From the NCBI RefSeq assembly GCF_014646675.1, contig NZ_BMNS01000003.1:382070-446069 (forward strand): a stretch of 64,000 bases of DNA. The letters run 5' to 3'. Positions 9,269-19,871 of this stretch are shown here, piece after piece (positions within the stretch are counted from its first letter, which is position 1; every line of letters begins with the position of its first letter). The translations under genes were made by a program, and so were the position numbers. Origin of the DNA: Lutibacter litoralis. GTDB lineage: Bacteria > Bacteroidota > Bacteroidia > Flavobacteriales > Flavobacteriaceae. The notes beneath the pieces are model-generated. The model saw only the letters and a program-made list of their open reading frames with translations, had not been told where the DNA came from and searched no databases.

Positions 9269-11350
9269 ATGAGAAAAATTGAATATTTACTAATTCTAAC
9301 AGCTGTTTTGTGTTTAGGTTCTTGTAAGCAAGTACCACCTCCAACAGCTTTTGGTCCAGTTCCTTCTGAACGTCAAATGAAATGGCATGAAATGGAATAC
9401 TATGCCTTTGTACATTTCAGTATGAATACCTTTACTGATATTGAATGGGGATACGGAGATAAGAATCCTGCATTATTCAACCCATCAGAACTTGATACAC
9501 GTCAATGGGTAAAAGTATTTAAAGATGCTGGAATGAAAGGGGTAATTATAACAGCCAAACATCATGATGGTTTCTGTTTGTGGCCTTCAGAGTATACAGA
9601 TTATTCAGTGAAAAACTCACCTTGGAGAAATGGTAAAGGAGATTTATTAAAAGAACTTTCTGAAGCGTGTAAGGAAGCTGGATTGAAATTTGGAGTGTAT
9701 TTATCGCCTTGGGATCGTAATTATGCCAATTATGGAAAACCTGAATATATTACCTATTTCCGTAATCAATTAAAAGAATTACTAACAAATTATGGTGATA
9801 TTTTTGAAGTGTGGTTTGATGGGGCCAATGGAGGATCAGGATATTATGGAGGAGCCAATGAAACAAGAAGTGTAGATAGAAAAACATATTACGATTGGCA
9901 AAACACCTATAAAATTGTTCGTGAATTACAACCAGATGCCATGTTGTTTAGTGATGCAGGTCCTGATACACGTTGGTGTGGAAATGAAGAAGGTTGGGTA
10001 GGAGAAACCAATTGGAATTTGTTAAGGCGTGATGAAGTTTGGCCTGGATATCCAAATTATGAAGAATTAAGGTATGGTCATGAAGACGGTACGCATTGGG
10101 TACCAGCCGAAGTAGATGTTTCAATTCGTCCAGGGTGGTTTTATCATAAATCGGAGGATCATAAAGTAAAAACAGTTCCAGAATTACTGAATATTTATTA
10201 CAATTCTGTTGGTAGAGGTGGTAACTTCTTATTAAATTTCCCTGTAGATCAAAGAGGGTTAGTTCATGAAATTGATGAAAAACGGGTGAGAGGATTGGCT
10301 GCTATTTTAAAAGAAGATTTTAAAGAAGAATTAGCCAAAAATAAAGATGCTGAAGCAACAAGTGTTAGAGGAAATTCATCTAAATACGATGCTTCAAATG
10401 TAAATGACGGAAATAAAGAAACCTACTGGACAACCAATGATGAAATAACAACAGCTTCATTAACGATAGATTTAGAACAACCAACTGAAATAAACCGATT
10501 TTTAGTTCAAGAATATATTCAATTGGGTCAACGTGTTCAAGAATTTACCTTGGATGGCTTTGTTGATGGAGATTGGAAAGAGTTAGCTTCAGAAACTACT
10601 ATTGGTTACAAAAGAATTTTGAGGCTTCCAACAGTTACTGTTTCAAAACTTCAATTGAATATTAAAAAATCAAAGGCTTGTCCTGTAATTTCTAATATTG
10701 AAGTATACAAAGCTCCAAAGGTTGTAGTTGCTCCTGAAATTAAAAGAAATAAAGAAGGGATGATAACCATCCATTCAGCAGATAAAGAATTAGAAGTGTA
10801 TTATACAACCGATGGCTCGGAACCAACTAAAAGTTCTAACAGCTATTCTAAATCATTCGAATACGATAAGAAATCAGAAATTAAAGCAATAGTTCTTGAT
10901 AAGCAATCAGGGAAGTCGAGCCCTGTTTCTTCAGAAACCTTTGATATTTCAAAAAAGAAATGGAAAGTTTTAAATTCCAAAGATGAAAATGTGGCTAAAA
11001 TATTTGATGGTGAATCTTCAACTTCTTGGGGGCAATCTGGTAAGAAAATGCCTTTAGATCTTATTGTTGATTTAGGAAGAATTAATAAAATAGCTGGATT
11101 TAGATATTTACCAGATCAAAGTAGATGGTCTTCAGGAATTATTTTTAACTACGAGTTTTATACTTCTGCGAGTGGTAGAAATTGGAAGTTAAAGAGCAAG
11201 GGAGAGTTTTCCAATATTAAAAATAGTCCAATTTGGCAAACTAAAACATTTGATACAGCAAAAACTCGATTTATAAAATTAAGAGCTATAAAAAATACCG
11301 ATAATAATAACAAAGCAGGATATGCTGAGTTCGATATAATAACAGAATAA
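9269..11350 (+). CDS. GH29 alpha-L-fucosidase lipoprotein with two discoidin-like domains
   Basis: A 693-residue enzyme predicted to remove terminal alpha-L-fucose. The lipobox CLGSC near residue 19 indicates lipoprotein export. The GH29 barrel shows HHDGFCLWPS near residue 97 and EVWFDGANGG, with the likely nucleophile Asp near 183. That motif is typical of subfamily B, which often acts on alpha-1,3/1,4-linked fucose. A discoidin-like domain (about 355-485), a chitobiase C-terminal-type domain with YYTTDGSEPT (about 490-570) and a second discoidin-like domain to the end follow. It begins an operon with the next fucosidase, 11 bases downstream. Confidence 0.92.
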   Translation: MRKIEYLLILTAVLCLGSCKQVPPPTAFGPVPSERQMKWHEMEYYAFVHFSMNTFTDIEWGYGDKNPALFNPSELDTRQWVKVFKDAGMKGVIITAKHHDGFCLWPSEYTDYSVKNSPWRNGKGDLLKELSEACKEAGLKFGVYLSPWDRNYANYGKPEYITYFRNQLKELLTNYGDIFEVWFDGANGGSGYYGGANETRSVDRKTYYDWQNTYKIVRELQPDAMLFSDAGPDTRWCGNEEGWVGETNWNLLRRDEVWPGYPNYEELRYGHEDGTHWVPAEVDVSIRPGWFYHKSEDHKVKTVPELLNIYYNSVGRGGNFLLNFPVDQRGLVHEIDEKRVRGLAAILKEDFKEELAKNKDAEATSVRGNSSKYDASNVNDGNKETYWTTNDEITTASLTIDLEQPTEINRFLVQEYIQLGQRVQEFTLDGFVDGDWKELASETTIGYKRILRLPTVTVSKLQLNIKKSKACPVISNIEVYKAPKVVVAPEIKRNKEGMITIHSADKELEVYYTTDGSEPTKSSNSYSKSFEYDKKSEIKAIVLDKQSGKSSPVSSETFDISKKKWKVLNSKDENVAKIFDGESSTSWGQSGKKMPLDLIVDLGRINKIAGFRYLPDQSRWSSGIIFNYEFYTSASGRNWKLKSKGEFSNIKNSPIWQTKTFDTAKTRFIKLRAIKNTDNNNKAGYAEFDIITE

Positions 11351-11361
11351 AAGTAAATAAA

Positions 11362-12846
11362 ATGAAAAAAGCAGTTTTTAGTATAATCGCCCTATGTCTA
11401 ATAGGAATTCAAGGAAGTTTTGCTCAAAAAAAATACGAAGCAAACTGGGAATCAATTGACAGTCGTCCGATAGCACCATGGTTTGAAGATGCAAAATTTG
11501 GAATATTTATTCACTGGGGACCTTACTCGGTTCCCGCATGGAGTCCGAAGGGAACTTATTCAGAATGGTATCAATATTGGTTACAAAGTAAATCGCTTTT
11601 TGGAAATGGAAAATTTACAGGGACTGAAGTGTATGATTATCACGTAGAAACTTATGGTCCTCATTTTAGTTATTACAATTTTGGAGAACAATTTACAGCC
11701 CGTAATTTTGATGCAGATAAGTGGGCAAAACTTTTTGCAGATGCAGGAGCAAAATATATGATGATTACTTCAAAGCATCATGATGGGTTTACATTGTGGC
11801 CAAGTAAAGAAGCAAATAAAACATGGGGTTTCCCTTGGAATGCAAAAGATGTTGGAGCGAAAAGAGATTTATTGAAAGAATTAGAAGTCGCGGTTAAAAA
11901 GACCGATGTGAAATTCGGAACTTATTATTCTTTATACGAATGGTTCAATCCGTTATGGAAAAAAGACAAGGAAAAGTTTGCTTTAGAACACACTCACCCA
12001 CAATTTAAAGATTTGGTAGAAAATTACAAACCAGATCTAATTTGGTCTGATGGTGACTGGAGTGCCAAACCAGAAACATGGCATTCACCTGAGTTGTTAA
12101 AATGGTTGTTCAATGAGTCAGCGGTTGCAGAATCTGTTGTGGTGAATGACCGCTGGGGAGATGGGGCTCGTTTTAATCATGGGGGTTATTATACAACTGA
12201 ATATCAATCAGAATTGGATGGAAGCAAGCCTTGGGAAGAATGTAGAGGAATTGGTTTTTCTTTCGGATACAATGCCAATGAAGATTCATGGGATTATGCT
12301 TCAGACAGAACACTAATTTATTTACTATTAAATGTAGTGAGTAATGGAGGGAATTTATTGCTAGATATAGGTCCTGATGCAAACGGTAATATTCCACCAA
12401 TTATGCAGGATAGATTGTTAGCAATTGGTGATTGGCTAAAGGTAAATGGAGAAGCTATTTATGGTTCAAGAAAATGGGAACGTGCTTGTCAGTGGTCTAA
12501 AAAAGGAAAAAAAGATTGGAAACCAGAAGGAGCTCATTACCTACCAGCTGATTTCATTTTAAAACAAACTATTGATCCAGAACCTGGATATGGAGTTCGT
12601 GAGATTTTCTTTACTAAAAAAGGAGAAGACGTATTTGCAATTGTACCAAAATGGCCTAAAGAGACATTGGTTATTAGAGATATGAAGGCAACTTCAACTA
12701 CTGAAATTACATTAGTGGGAACTGATTTAAAAGTTGAATTTGTTCAAAAAGGAAAGAATTTAATTCTTAAAGTTCCAAATCTTACACCTGATGAATTACC
12801 ATCTAAGTATGCATATTCATTTAAAATTAGCAATGTTGTAAAATAA
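11362..12846 (+). CDS. GH29 alpha-L-fucosidase (subfamily A-like)
   Basis: A 494-residue exported alpha-L-fucosidase with a signal peptide ending FAQ. GH29 motifs include KFGIFIHWGPYSVPAW near residue 47, SKHHDGFTLWPS near 135 and LIWSDGDW near 227, whose first Asp is the likely nucleophile. This WSDGDW form is typical of the broad-specificity subfamily A and differs from the WFDGANG form of the preceding gene, so the two enzymes probably attack different fucosyl linkages. No extra binding domains are seen. It follows the first fucosidase by 11 bases. Confidence 0.93.
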   Translation: MKKAVFSIIALCLIGIQGSFAQKKYEANWESIDSRPIAPWFEDAKFGIFIHWGPYSVPAWSPKGTYSEWYQYWLQSKSLFGNGKFTGTEVYDYHVETYGPHFSYYNFGEQFTARNFDADKWAKLFADAGAKYMMITSKHHDGFTLWPSKEANKTWGFPWNAKDVGAKRDLLKELEVAVKKTDVKFGTYYSLYEWFNPLWKKDKEKFALEHTHPQFKDLVENYKPDLIWSDGDWSAKPETWHSPELLKWLFNESAVAESVVVNDRWGDGARFNHGGYYTTEYQSELDGSKPWEECRGIGFSFGYNANEDSWDYASDRTLIYLLLNVVSNGGNLLLDIGPDANGNIPPIMQDRLLAIGDWLKVNGEAIYGSRKWERACQWSKKGKKDWKPEGAHYLPADFILKQTIDPEPGYGVREIFFTKKGEDVFAIVPKWPKETLVIRDMKATSTTEITLVGTDLKVEFVQKGKNLILKVPNLTPDELPSKYAYSFKISNVVK

Positions 12847-12939
12847 AAAAGACAAAAGTTGGTAGGGTTTTAAATATGAGATTGTAATAAGAATGTAACG
12901 AAAAGAAATTGAATAATACGTTCAAGTAAAACTATAAAA

Positions 12940-15009
12940 GTGATAGGTACAATTACGAAATATTTTATTGTAAATTTAACCTTGGTGTTAATGACATTTC
13001 AAGGGTTTTCTCAATCGAATAAGAAAGGATTTTATAAGGGAGAAGGTTCCAGACAAGTTCATCTTGATTTTCATACTACTGAAAAATTGGAGAATATTGG
13101 TAAGAGTTGGAATAAGGATGAATGGCAACAAACCTTAAAAGATGGACATGTAAACTCCATTAATATTTTTGCCAAAGGACATCACGGATGGGCTTATTAT
13201 AATACTAAAATAGGGAAACGTCACCCCAATTTAAAATTTGATTTACTTAAAGCTCAAATTGAAGCAAACAAAGAAATAGGTGTTTCATCTCAAGCTTATG
13301 TAACTGTTGGCTGGAATGTGCTCGATGGAAAGGAGCATCCAGAATGGGTGTCAACAGGTAAGGATGGTAAAAATACTTTTGCAGAAATGGAGGCGAAATC
13401 AAAACCAGGAGAACATTTTTCTTGGGGATGGCCTAACATGTATCCAGAAGGCCCTTATATGGAGCATTTGTTGAAGCATACTGAAGAGATTGTGAAAAAT
13501 TACGATGTTGATGGTTTTTGGTTTGATATTGTGCCTGTTGGAAATATCAATTACAATGAGTACAGTAAAAAAGATATGGAAGCCAATGGTATAGATTGGA
13601 ATAATGAAGAGGAGGCCTGGGCTTATCATTGTAAAAAAATGCATACTTATTTTCAGAAGACAAATGCGCTTATAAAAAAATACAAACCCAATGCCACTAT
13701 TTATTATAACTGGACCACTCCAATAAGTAATAAACGCATTGTGGATGAGCACTATGATCAATATAATACCAAGCAGGATTTAGAAGATTTACCAACTACT
13801 TGGGCAGGTTATGATGTATTTCCGGTACGAGCTAAATATTATGCAAATACAGGAAAACCAATTGTGGCTATGAGTGGGAAATTCCATTCGGCCTGGGGAG
13901 AGTTTGGAGGCTTTAAACACAAAGATGCTATCTGGTATGAAGCAGCGAGTATGCTTTCTTATGGAGCTATGGCTAATTTTGGAGATCAATTACATCCTAC
14001 AGGAAAATTAGAAAAAGCAACTTATGATAATATTGGTCATGCATATGAGTATATTGAAAAAATTGAAGATTATAGTTTAAACTCAAAACATTTGGCAAAA
14101 ACAGCTATTTGGTTAAGCTTTACAGGAAGAGATAATGATTTGACCAAAATGTTGTTGGAAAAACAAGTGAATTTTGTGGTGGCAAATAATTTAAATGATT
14201 GGAGTGATTTAAAATTAATAATCTTAAACAGTGATGTGAAGTTAAATGAGGAAGAAACAATAAAGATTCAAGCATTTGTTGATAAGGGAGGGAAACTGTT
14301 TATTCTTGAAAAAGGAGCTTTTGAAAACGGGAAGTGGAAATTTGATATTGGAGCAACATATTTGGGAGATGCCACAGCCGATGTTTATTATACATTAGTC
14401 TCAGATAAATTGACAGAAGATTTAATACAATCGCCATTTTTAAATCGTTATCCTGCAGTTCGAGTTCAACCTGAAGCAGGAACAGAAATACTAGCAAAAA
14501 TTCATGAACCTTATTTTAACAGAACTGTTGAGCATTGGACATCTCATGACAATACGCCGTATAATACAAAAGCAGCTGCTCATCCAGCAATTATTAGAAA
14601 TGGAAATATTGTTTGGGCGGCACACCGTCTTGAAAGAAACTACGGAAAAGAAGGGTCGAGAGTACATAAGCAATTATTTTATAATGCCTTAAAACAGGTG
14701 TTAACAGATCCTTTTGTAGAAGCAGATTTACCAAGTAGTGGACGTGTAAATTTATTACATCAACCGCAAGAAAATCGCTATGTGGTGCATTTAACATATG
14801 CCACGCCACATCAGCGTGGTCGTGCAAAGGTAATAGAAGATTTGGTACCTTTATACAATGTAAATGTACGTGTGGACTTTGATGAAAAAATTAAAAAGGT
14901 CTACACTATTCCAGATAAAATGGAATTGAAAATGAAAAAAGTTGGAAACCAATTAGAAGTAGTTGTTCCTGAATTTAGATGCCACAGTGGAGTGGTTTAT
15001 GAATATTAA
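12940..15009 (+). CDS. GHL6-like putative glycoside hydrolase with beta-galactosidase-trimerisation-like domain
   Basis: A 689-residue exported protein. The likely start is a GTG at 12940, giving a signal peptide ending FSQ; no ATG serves as well. The N-terminal barrel begins VHLDFHTTEKLENIG and contains KGHHGWAYYNT, and DVDGFWFDIVP near residue 190 carries a probable catalytic Asp. This pattern resembles the hypothetical glycosyl hydrolase 6 (GHL6) family, distantly related to GH29-type barrels. The second half resembles the beta-galactosidase trimerisation (GATase-like) domain. It sits between the fucosidases and the GH20 hexosaminidase, so it probably acts on the same glycan. Specificity is unknown. 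Confidence 0.7.
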   Translation: MIGTITKYFIVNLTLVLMTFQGFSQSNKKGFYKGEGSRQVHLDFHTTEKLENIGKSWNKDEWQQTLKDGHVNSINIFAKGHHGWAYYNTKIGKRHPNLKFDLLKAQIEANKEIGVSSQAYVTVGWNVLDGKEHPEWVSTGKDGKNTFAEMEAKSKPGEHFSWGWPNMYPEGPYMEHLLKHTEEIVKNYDVDGFWFDIVPVGNINYNEYSKKDMEANGIDWNNEEEAWAYHCKKMHTYFQKTNALIKKYKPNATIYYNWTTPISNKRIVDEHYDQYNTKQDLEDLPTTWAGYDVFPVRAKYYANTGKPIVAMSGKFHSAWGEFGGFKHKDAIWYEAASMLSYGAMANFGDQLHPTGKLEKATYDNIGHAYEYIEKIEDYSLNSKHLAKTAIWLSFTGRDNDLTKMLLEKQVNFVVANNLNDWSDLKLIILNSDVKLNEEETIKIQAFVDKGGKLFILEKGAFENGKWKFDIGATYLGDATADVYYTLVSDKLTEDLIQSPFLNRYPAVRVQPEAGTEILAKIHEPYFNRTVEHWTSHDNTPYNTKAAAHPAIIRNGNIVWAAHRLERNYGKEGSRVHKQLFYNALKQVLTDPFVEADLPSSGRVNLLHQPQENRYVVHLTYATPHQRGRAKVIEDLVPLYNVNVRVDFDEKIKKVYTIPDKMELKMKKVGNQLEVVVPEFRCHSGVVYEY

Positions 15010-15054
15010 AATTAAAGTTTATTTGATTAATTGTGGATTGATTGTCTATTTGTG

Positions 15055-15082
15055 GGATCAATACCTTTAAAGGTATTGATCC
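15055..15082. promoter_or_regulatory. 28-base perfect palindrome between hydrolase genes
   Basis: GGATCAATACCTTT is followed directly by its exact reverse complement. The site lies 46 bases after the GHL6-like stop and about 50 before the GH20 start. No T-run follows, so it is not a standard terminator. It may be an mRNA processing or stabilising hairpin, or an operator. Confidence 0.5.
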
Positions 15083-15132
15083 ATACAAATTAATAAGGTT
15101 TCAAAAATAAAAATACACTAAAAAATATAAAA

Positions 15133-16821
15133 ATGAGAATTACAATTTTAGCAATAATTTGTTTATTGAGTATTTCCTGCTCAAATAAATATAAGGATAT
15201 AAGCAATCAAGAAGGGGCTTATCAAGTAATACCAAAACCAACTCTACTAGAAATTTCAAAAGGAAGATTTTTAATAAATTCGGATACTAAAATTTTAGGG
15301 GATTTAAATTTGACAAACGAAGGAGAATATTTAGCAGAAATGTTAAGTCTTTCAACAGGAGAAAATATTGAGTTTGATTCAAAAAGTAGCAATGGAAACA
15401 TTGTATTAAAAATAGATGAAGCTATAACTAATGATGAAGGGTATGAATTAAAAGTAACTTACAATGAAATTACTATTTCAGGAAAAACTTCTAAAGGTAT
15501 CTTTTATGGAATTCAAACATTAAGACAATTAATGCCAGCTTCTATTGAATCAGGAGGTGATACAGAAGAAGAATTAACCATTCCAGCAGTGAGCATCAAA
15601 GATAATCCGAGATACTCTTATAGAGGAATGCATTTAGATGTTGCTCGTCATTTCTTTCCTGTTTCATTTGTGAAAAAATACATCGATTTAATTGCAATGC
15701 ATAAAATGAATACATTCCATTGGCATTTAACAGAAGATCAGGGATGGAGAATTGAAATAAAAAAATATCCAAAATTAACTGAAGTTGGAGCCTGGAGAAA
15801 TGGAACTATTGTTGGTCATCACCCGGGAATTTCAAACGATCAAAAGAAATATGGAGGGTTTTACACACAGGAAGAAGTAAAGGAGATAGTAAAATACGCT
15901 TCAGAACGTCATGTAACTGTAATCCCTGAAATTGAACTTCCAGGTCATGGAGGAGCAGCTATTGCATCCTATCCTTTTTTAAGTTGTTTCCCTGAAGAAC
16001 CAACAAAAATTTATAATGATATGGTCTCAGACAAAGGAAAAGAACTTCAAGCCAACGGAACACCCAAAATAGTTTACGAAACGTGGGGTGTAATTGATGA
16101 TGTATTTTGTGCCGGTCAAGAAGAAACCTTTCAGTTTTTAAAAGATGTTTTAGCCGAAGTCATTCCATTGTTTCCTTCTCAATATATTCATATCGGAGGT
16201 GATGAATGTCCAAAAGGAAATTGGAAACGATGCTCCAGATGTCAACAAAGAATAAAAGAGCAAGGTTTAAAAGATGAGCACGAGCTACAGAGTTATTTCA
16301 TTCAGAGAATGGAAAAATATATAAATTCAAAGGGAAAAAAATTAATTGGCTGGGATGAGATTTTAGAAGGTGGTTTAGCGCCAAATGCAACTGTAATGTC
16401 TTGGAGAGGTACCAAAGGAGGTATTGAAGCAGCAAAACAAAAACACGATGTAATTATGACTCCTGGGCATTCTTGTTATTTTGATCATTACCAATCCAAG
16501 GATAAGGATAATGAGCCATTGGCTATCGGAGGAATGACCACCGTTGAAGATGTATATGCCTATGAACCAACACCTAAGGAGTTAACCACAGAAGAACAAA
16601 AATATATTTTAGGGGCTCAAGGAAATGTTTGGACAGAATATATGGAAACAACTGATTATGTTGAATATATGATTCTACCTAGAATGACAGCTTTATCTGA
16701 AGTAGTTTGGTCGTCAAAAGAAGGAAAGAACTGGGATGATTTTCAACAACGATTAAATCATATTTCTAAAAGATATGAGGTTATGGGATTAAATTATGCG
16801 AAGCATAGTGTAAATAAATAA
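15133..16821 (+). CDS. GH20 beta-N-acetylhexosaminidase lipoprotein
   Basis: A 562-residue exo-hexosaminidase expected to release terminal GlcNAc or GalNAc. The lipobox LSISC near residue 16 marks a lipoprotein. The N-terminal GH20b domain (about 25-160) precedes the barrel, which opens with YSYRGMHLDVARHFFP. The catalytic Asp-Glu pair is in HIGGDECPKG near residues 356-357, and WHLTEDQGWRIEIK and GAQGNVWTEY supply substrate-binding positions. It is intact, unlike the broken GH20 at 5305, and ends the hydrolase series before the transketolase gene. Confidence 0.95.
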   Translation: MRITILAIICLLSISCSNKYKDISNQEGAYQVIPKPTLLEISKGRFLINSDTKILGDLNLTNEGEYLAEMLSLSTGENIEFDSKSSNGNIVLKIDEAITNDEGYELKVTYNEITISGKTSKGIFYGIQTLRQLMPASIESGGDTEEELTIPAVSIKDNPRYSYRGMHLDVARHFFPVSFVKKYIDLIAMHKMNTFHWHLTEDQGWRIEIKKYPKLTEVGAWRNGTIVGHHPGISNDQKKYGGFYTQEEVKEIVKYASERHVTVIPEIELPGHGGAAIASYPFLSCFPEEPTKIYNDMVSDKGKELQANGTPKIVYETWGVIDDVFCAGQEETFQFLKDVLAEVIPLFPSQYIHIGGDECPKGNWKRCSRCQQRIKEQGLKDEHELQSYFIQRMEKYINSKGKKLIGWDEILEGGLAPNATVMSWRGTKGGIEAAKQKHDVIMTPGHSCYFDHYQSKDKDNEPLAIGGMTTVEDVYAYEPTPKELTTEEQKYILGAQGNVWTEYMETTDYVEYMILPRMTALSEVVWSSKEGKNWDDFQQRLNHISKRYEVMGLNYAKHSVNK

Positions 16822-16893
16822 TAATTATTAGAGAGTAGTAGTCCAAAAGAATTAATTTAAAATTTGAGATGACTACTATTCCAATTTTAAGAT

Positions 16894-18924
16894 ATGATAA
16901 AAAATATTGAATTAAGGGCTGCAGATAATATACGAATTTTATCTGCGAGCATGGTTGAAAAAGCAAAATCTGGTCATCCAGGTGGAGCAATGGGTGGAGC
17001 AGATTTTATAAATATTCTTTACTCTGAATTTTTAAATTATGACCCATCAGATATGAATTGGGCATACAGGGATCGATTTTTCTTAGATCCAGGTCATATG
17101 TCTCCAATGTTATATTCAGTATTGGCATTGTCTGGATATTATACGATGGATGATTTGAGGGAATTTCGACAATGGGGTAGTGTTACTCCTGGACATCCGG
17201 AAGTTGATTTTAAAAGAGGTGTTGAAAATACTTCAGGGCCATTAGGTCAAGGACATACAATGGCAGTTGGAGCAGCAATAGCTGAGCGATTTTTAGTGGC
17301 TCGATTTGGTGAATGGATGGCTCATAAAACATATACTTTTATTTCTGATGGAGGTATTCAAGAAGAAATATCTCAGGGAGCAGGTCGTATTGCAGGACAT
17401 TTAGGGTTAAATAATCTTATTATGTTTTATGATTCAAATGACATTCAATTATCAACAACAGTTGATGATGTGACGTCTGAAGATACTGCTAAAAAATACA
17501 TAGCCTGGGGCTGGAATGTGAGTATTATTGATGGTAATAATGCTAGTGAAATTAGAGAAGCATTAAAGTTAGCAAATAGTAGTTTAGATAAACCAACACT
17601 TATTATAGGTAAAACTATAATGGGAAAAGGATGTTTACAGGAGTCTGGTGAAAATTTTGAAGGAAAAACAGCAACTCACGGTCAGCCTATATCGGCTGCT
17701 GGGGCAAGCTTTAAAGCCACTATTGAAAATTTAGGTGGTAATCCTGAAAATCCATTTCAAGTTTTTCCAGAAGTGGAAGAATTATATTTAAATAGAAAAG
17801 GAGAACTTTTAAAGTTTGCTGCTGAAAAGAAAAAAATAGAGAAAGAATGGACTGCTGAAAACAAAGAATTGGCGGTTAAACTTGAACGATTTTTATCAGG
17901 AGAGGTACCAGATTTCGATTTTTCAAAAATAGAACAAAACCCAAATTCAGCAACTCGGGGAGCATCTGCAACTGTTTTAAGTGCTTTTGCAAATGAAATT
18001 GAAAATATGCTTGTTTCATCAGCAGACTTGTCGAATTCAGATAAAACAGATGGTTTTTTAAAAAATACAACATCTTTAAATAAAAATGATTTTTCTGGGG
18101 CATTTTTACAAGCTGGAGTCTGTGAATTGACAATGGCAAGCATTATGAATGGAGTTGCACTTCATGGAGGATTGATTCCAGTGTGTGGAACATTTTTTGT
18201 GTTTTCAGATTATATGAAGCCAGCTACTCGATTATCGGCACTAATGGAACTTCCAGTAATTTATATATGGACACATGATGCTTTTCGTGTGGGAGAAGAT
18301 GGCCCAACACATCAGCCTATTGAACAAGAGGCACAAATTAGATTGATGGAGAAATTACAAAATCATAGTGGTAGAAATTCTATGCTGGTTTTACGTCCTG
18401 CTGATGTGGTTGAAACTACTGTTGCTTGGAAAATGGCTTTAGAAAATAAGAAAACACCCACAGCATTAATCCTTTCTAGACAAAACATTAAAAACCTACC
18501 TGTAGAAAATCCATATATAAATGCTTTGAAGGCAGCAAAAGGAGCTTATGTTGTAGTTGATTGTGTAGGGACACCAGATATTGTGCTTTTAGCAAGTGGT
18601 TCAGAAGTTTCTACATTAATTGAGAGTACTGATAAATTGAAAGAAGATTTTAAAGTTCGTGTAGTATCCGTTCCATCTGAAGGATTATTCCGTTCCCAGG
18701 AATTGGAATATCAGCAATCTGTATTACCTGCTGGAATTCCTCGTTTTGGATTGACTGCAGGACTTTCAGTAAACCTAGAAGGTTTGGTTGGTGAAAATGG
18801 AAAAGTTTGGGGATTAAATCATTTCGGATATTCAGCACCAGCAACGGTTTTAGATGATAAATTTGGATTTACTCCAGAACATATAAGCAAAGAAATTATT
18901 AATTATATGAAGTTAAATTCATAA
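16894..18924 (+). CDS. tkt: Transketolase
   Basis: A 676-residue thiamine-diphosphate enzyme that moves two-carbon units between sugar phosphates in the pentose phosphate pathway. Visible motifs are [13 protein letters not shown] near residue 27, TSGPLGQGH near 112, [11 protein letters not shown] and, in the pyrimidine-binding domain, [20 protein letters not shown] near 465. It lies 72 bases after GH20 and 14 bases before the transaldolase gene. A transketolase/transaldolase pair at the end of a glycan locus suggests the glycan delivers pentoses or that their flux is induced with it; that link is inference. Confidence 0.95.
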   Translation: MIKNIELRAADNIRILSASMVEKAKSGHPGGAMGGADFINILYSEFLNYDPSDMNWAYRDRFFLDPGHMSPMLYSVLALSGYYTMDDLREFRQWGSVTPGHPEVDFKRGVENTSGPLGQGHTMAVGAAIAERFLVARFGEWMAHKTYTFISDGGIQEEISQGAGRIAGHLGLNNLIMFYDSNDIQLSTTVDDVTSEDTAKKYIAWGWNVSIIDGNNASEIREALKLANSSLDKPTLIIGKTIMGKGCLQESGENFEGKTATHGQPISAAGASFKATIENLGGNPENPFQVFPEVEELYLNRKGELLKFAAEKKKIEKEWTAENKELAVKLERFLSGEVPDFDFSKIEQNPNSATRGASATVLSAFANEIENMLVSSADLSNSDKTDGFLKNTTSLNKNDFSGAFLQAGVCELTMASIMNGVALHGGLIPVCGTFFVFSDYMKPATRLSALMELPVIYIWTHDAFRVGEDGPTHQPIEQEAQIRLMEKLQNHSGRNSMLVLRPADVVETTVAWKMALENKKTPTALILSRQNIKNLPVENPYINALKAAKGAYVVVDCVGTPDIVLLASGSEVSTLIESTDKLKEDFKVRVVSVPSEGLFRSQELEYQQSVLPAGIPRFGLTAGLSVNLEGLVGENGKVWGLNHFGYSAPATVLDDKFGFTPEHISKEIINYMKLNS

Positions 18925-18938
18925 ATAAAAAACACAAA

Positions 18939-19604
18939 ATGAAATTTTTTATAGATACAGCAAACTTAGAGCATATAAAAGAAGCAGAAGCTTTAGGAGT
19001 TCTAGATGGAGTTACCACGAACCCATCGTTAATGGCAAAAGAAGGAATTACAGGGAAAGATAATATTCTAAAGCATTATAGTGCTATTTGTAATATAGTT
19101 GAAGGTGATGTAAGTGCGGAAGTTATTGCAACAGATTTTGAAGGAATGGTTAGAGAAGGAGAAGAGCTAGCGGCTTTACATCCTCAAATAGTAGTGAAAT
19201 TACCAATGATTGCAGATGGAGTAAAAGCTTGCAAGTATTTTTCTGATAAAGGTATTAAAACGAACGTTACCTTAGTGTTTTCAGCCGGACAGGCTCTGTT
19301 GGCAGCAAAGGCAGGAGCAGCTTTTGTATCGCCATTTATTGGTCGTTTAGATGATATTTCAACAGATGGTTTAAATCTTATTTCTGAAATTAGACAGATT
19401 TATTATAACTATGGTTTTGAAACTCAAATTTTAGCTGCCTCAGTCCGTCATACAATGCATGTAATTAATTGTGCAAAATTAGGAGCTGATGTAATGACAG
19501 GTCCTTTATCTTCAATATATGGTTTGTTAAAGCACCCATTGACAGATATTGGATTGGCTCAGTTTTTAGCCGATTACAAAAAAGGAAATTCATCTAATTA
19601 TTAA
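18939..19604 (+). CDS. tal: Small transaldolase / fructose-6-phosphate aldolase family protein
   Basis: A 221-residue class I aldolase-fold enzyme. [16 protein letters not shown] and [13 protein letters not shown] at the start and VVKLPM near residue 87, with the Schiff-base Lys, are family hallmarks, as is [14 protein letters not shown]. At about 220 residues it belongs to the short TalC/Fsa type rather than the 315-residue TalB type. True transaldolase and fructose-6-phosphate aldolase activities cannot be separated by sequence alone. The tandem arrangement with tkt favours transaldolase. Confidence 0.9.
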   Translation: MKFFIDTANLEHIKEAEALGVLDGVTTNPSLMAKEGITGKDNILKHYSAICNIVEGDVSAEVIATDFEGMVREGEELAALHPQIVVKLPMIADGVKACKYFSDKGIKTNVTLVFSAGQALLAAKAGAAFVSPFIGRLDDISTDGLNLISEIRQIYYNYGFETQILAASVRHTMHVINCAKLGADVMTGPLSSIYGLLKHPLTDIGLAQFLADYKKGNSSNY

Positions 19605-19615
19605 CTGATTTTGAA

Positions 19616-19720
19616 TATGATTTGTGTGACTGTAAAAATCTGAGCTTTTTCGGACGTAGCAAATCGTTTGTTAAAATGTTTGTCATTTTGTGCTAGTTCA
19701 AATTTAAGCATAAATTATAT
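19616..19720 (-). repeat. Dispersed cassette-end-like repeat, copy A
   Basis: Read on the minus strand this stretch matches the repeats at 50517, 58813 and 61031: TTATGCTTAAATTTGAACTAG, then GACAAACATTTTAACAAACG and ATTTGCTAC. Past that it matches only copy C (CCGAAAAA, GATTTTT/CCAGTC-like, CACAAATCATA). It lies in the gap between the transaldolase and the SDR-like gene, and it is the only copy on this strand. Confidence 0.75.
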
Positions 19721-19871
19721 TCAGCTTAAGTTTACATTTTATTTGGTATTTTCAGATCGGTATCATTTTTCAAGAGTTTTAAATCAGTTACAAGATTAAC
19801 TCCTGCCAGTTACAAATCAGGAAAATACACTTAATTTTTTATATTAAATCTTAAAATATTAATTTGTAATT

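Noticed and set aside
13399..14827. Minus-strand frames opposite the GHL6-like gene
   Set aside because: Shadow frames of a real gene on the plus strand.
17757..18143. Minus-strand ORFs opposite transketolase
   Set aside because: They overlap conserved transketolase sequence and encode nothing recognisable.
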